This document shows positions 8,974 to 9,674 of a stretch of 9,674 nucleotides of DNA, one piece after another. Source of the stretch: Pseudomonadota bacterium (GTDB lineage Bacteria > Pseudomonadota > Alphaproteobacteria > Rhizobiales > Rhizobiaceae); contig JAEWFU010000377.1 of NCBI GenBank assembly GCA_023388675.1, positions 1 through 9,674 of the forward strand, given 5' to 3'. The position numbers were made by a program, and so were the translations under genes. Every line of letters starts with the position of its first letter. The first letter of the stretch is position 1. Below the pieces are notes generated by a model, which ran no database searches, was not told where the DNA came from, and saw nothing but the letters and a program-made list of their open reading frames with translations.

Positions 8974-9147
8974 GCCCCCCTCTGTCCTGCCGGACATCTC
9001 CCCCACGAGAGGGGAGATCGGCAGCTTCGCCGCCGGCACTCCTTCTACCACGCTACCGATTGGCGAAAGCAAAGCGGCCGACTGATCTCCCCCCTTGCGG
9101 GGGAGATGTCCGCCCTTCGACAAAGGCTCAGGAGGACAGAGGGGGGC
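8974..9147. repeat. 174-bp palindromic repeat element between the P450 gene and paaZ
   Basis: The outer arms GCCCCCCTCTGTCCT (8974-8988) and AGGACAGAGGGGGGC (9133-9147) are perfect inverted copies. So are the inner arms GGACATCTCCCCC (8992-9004) and GGGGGAGATGTCC (9099-9111), which are 94 bp apart. The junction between outer and inner arm is 3 nt on the left but 21 nt on the right; the extra bases contain CCTTCGACAAAGGCTCAGG (9114-9132). Each side forms a local hairpin (8996-9018 and 9085-9107). A nested pair, GCTTCGCC (9024-9031) with GGCGAAAGC (9062-9070), lies inside. The element fills most of the 265-bp gap and contains no gene. Repeats of this look are frequent in Mesorhizobium-like genomes. 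Confidence 0.82.
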
Positions 9148-9179
9148 AACGTAGGGCAACTCCATCTTCGATGATCCTC

Positions 9180-9674
9180 CTACCCGACCCGCGCCGGCAG
9201 GTGCGAAAAGCCTCTGAACCGCACCCGGCCGGTGCGCTGCGGCGCGCCTGCCAACCGGTAGTCCGGGAACCGCTTCAGGAAATGCGAGATCGCGATGCGG
9301 CCTTCCATGCGGGCCAACGAGAAGCCGGCGCACAGGTGCGGTCCCTGCGCGAAGGCCAGGTGCCGGTTCGGCTTGCGGGCAAGGTCGAGCCGGTCGGGCT
9401 CGTCATACTGGCGCGGATCGCGGTTGGCTGCGCCGATGCACAGGTGGATGCGGGTGCCCGCGGCGATCTCCTCGCCGTGGAATTCCACCGGTTCGGTCGT
9501 CATCCGGTTGCCGAGCTGGTTGGGTGACTGGAAGCGCAGGAACTCGTCCACCGCCGTGTCGATCAGGCCGGGATCGGCTTTCAGCCGGCGCTTTTCCTCA
9601 GGCCATTCGAGCAACTCGTTGAGCGCATTGCCGATCAGGTTGGTCGTGGTCTCGTGGCCGGCATTGAGGATGAA
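9180..9674 (-). CDS. Cytochrome P450, C-terminal part (5' end beyond the window)
   Basis: The last 164 residues of a haem-thiolate monooxygenase are present; the N-terminal part lies past the right edge. Within this fragment the I-helix oxygen-activation motif AGHETTTN is at residues 5-12. The K-helix ExxR motif is EFLR (44-47). The haem-binding loop FAQGPHLCAGFSLAR fits FxxGxHxCxGxxLAR, with the iron-ligating cysteine at 115. The reading frame is open to the window edge and ends in TAG. The short soluble bacterial type is likely because no membrane segment appears, but its N-terminus is unseen. The substrate cannot be told. paaZ lies 265 bp downstream on the same strand, so cotranscription is possible but the repeat element intervenes. 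A redox-partner gene is not visible. Confidence 0.93.
   Translation of the reverse strand, partial: FILNAGHETTTNLIGNALNELLEWPEEKRRLKADPGLIDTAVDEFLRFQSPNQLGNRMTTEPVEFHGEEIAAGTRIHLCIGAANRDPRQYDEPDRLDLARKPNRHLAFAQGPHLCAGFSLARMEGRIAISHFLKRFPDYRLAGAPQRTGRVRFRGFSHLPARVG

Overview
The window is GC-rich DNA from an alphaproteobacterium. The best guess is order Hyphomicrobiales (Rhizobiales), in a Mesorhizobium/Phyllobacteriaceae-like lineage. This rests on the short rhizobial-type PcaB, the pobA-pcaCHG-pcaB arrangement, a CtrA-type box in front of the chemoreceptor gene, and intergenic palindromic repeats of kinds common in rhizobial genomes. The genus is an inference.

Left part (1-4403, + strand): a catabolic block for 4-hydroxybenzoate. 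PobA hydroxylates 4-hydroxybenzoate to protocatechuate. PcaHG opens the ring to 3-carboxy-cis,cis-muconate, PcaB cyclises this to 4-carboxymuconolactone, and PcaC decarboxylates that to the beta-ketoadipate enol-lactone. The genes are packed tightly (11-nt gap, ATGA overlap, 2-nt gap) except before pcaB, where a 181-bp palindromic repeat element sits. pcaD, the next enzyme of the pathway, is absent from the window. Upstream of pobA are a perfect 12-bp palindrome and a candidate promoter.

Middle (4404-6670, + strand): a 250-bp leader with a TTAA-N7-TTAAC (CtrA-like) box and two hairpins, then a complete methyl-accepting chemotaxis protein ending at a strong intrinsic terminator. Its position beside an aromatic-acid operon makes an aromatic ligand possible but unproven.

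Right part (6690-9674, - strand): paaZ, encoding the bifunctional ring-opening hydrolase/aldehyde dehydrogenase of phenylacetate degradation, convergent with the chemoreceptor gene. Upstream of it is the 3' part of a cytochrome P450 gene cut by the window edge. No other paa gene is visible.

Three intergenic gaps (pcaG-pcaB, MCP-paaZ, paaZ-P450) each hold one large inverted-repeat element. The three differ in sequence but share a size (174-181 bp) and an arm spacing (94-97 bp). This shared architecture is the most unusual thing I see. The genes themselves are well-known families and I do not see a clearly new gene system.
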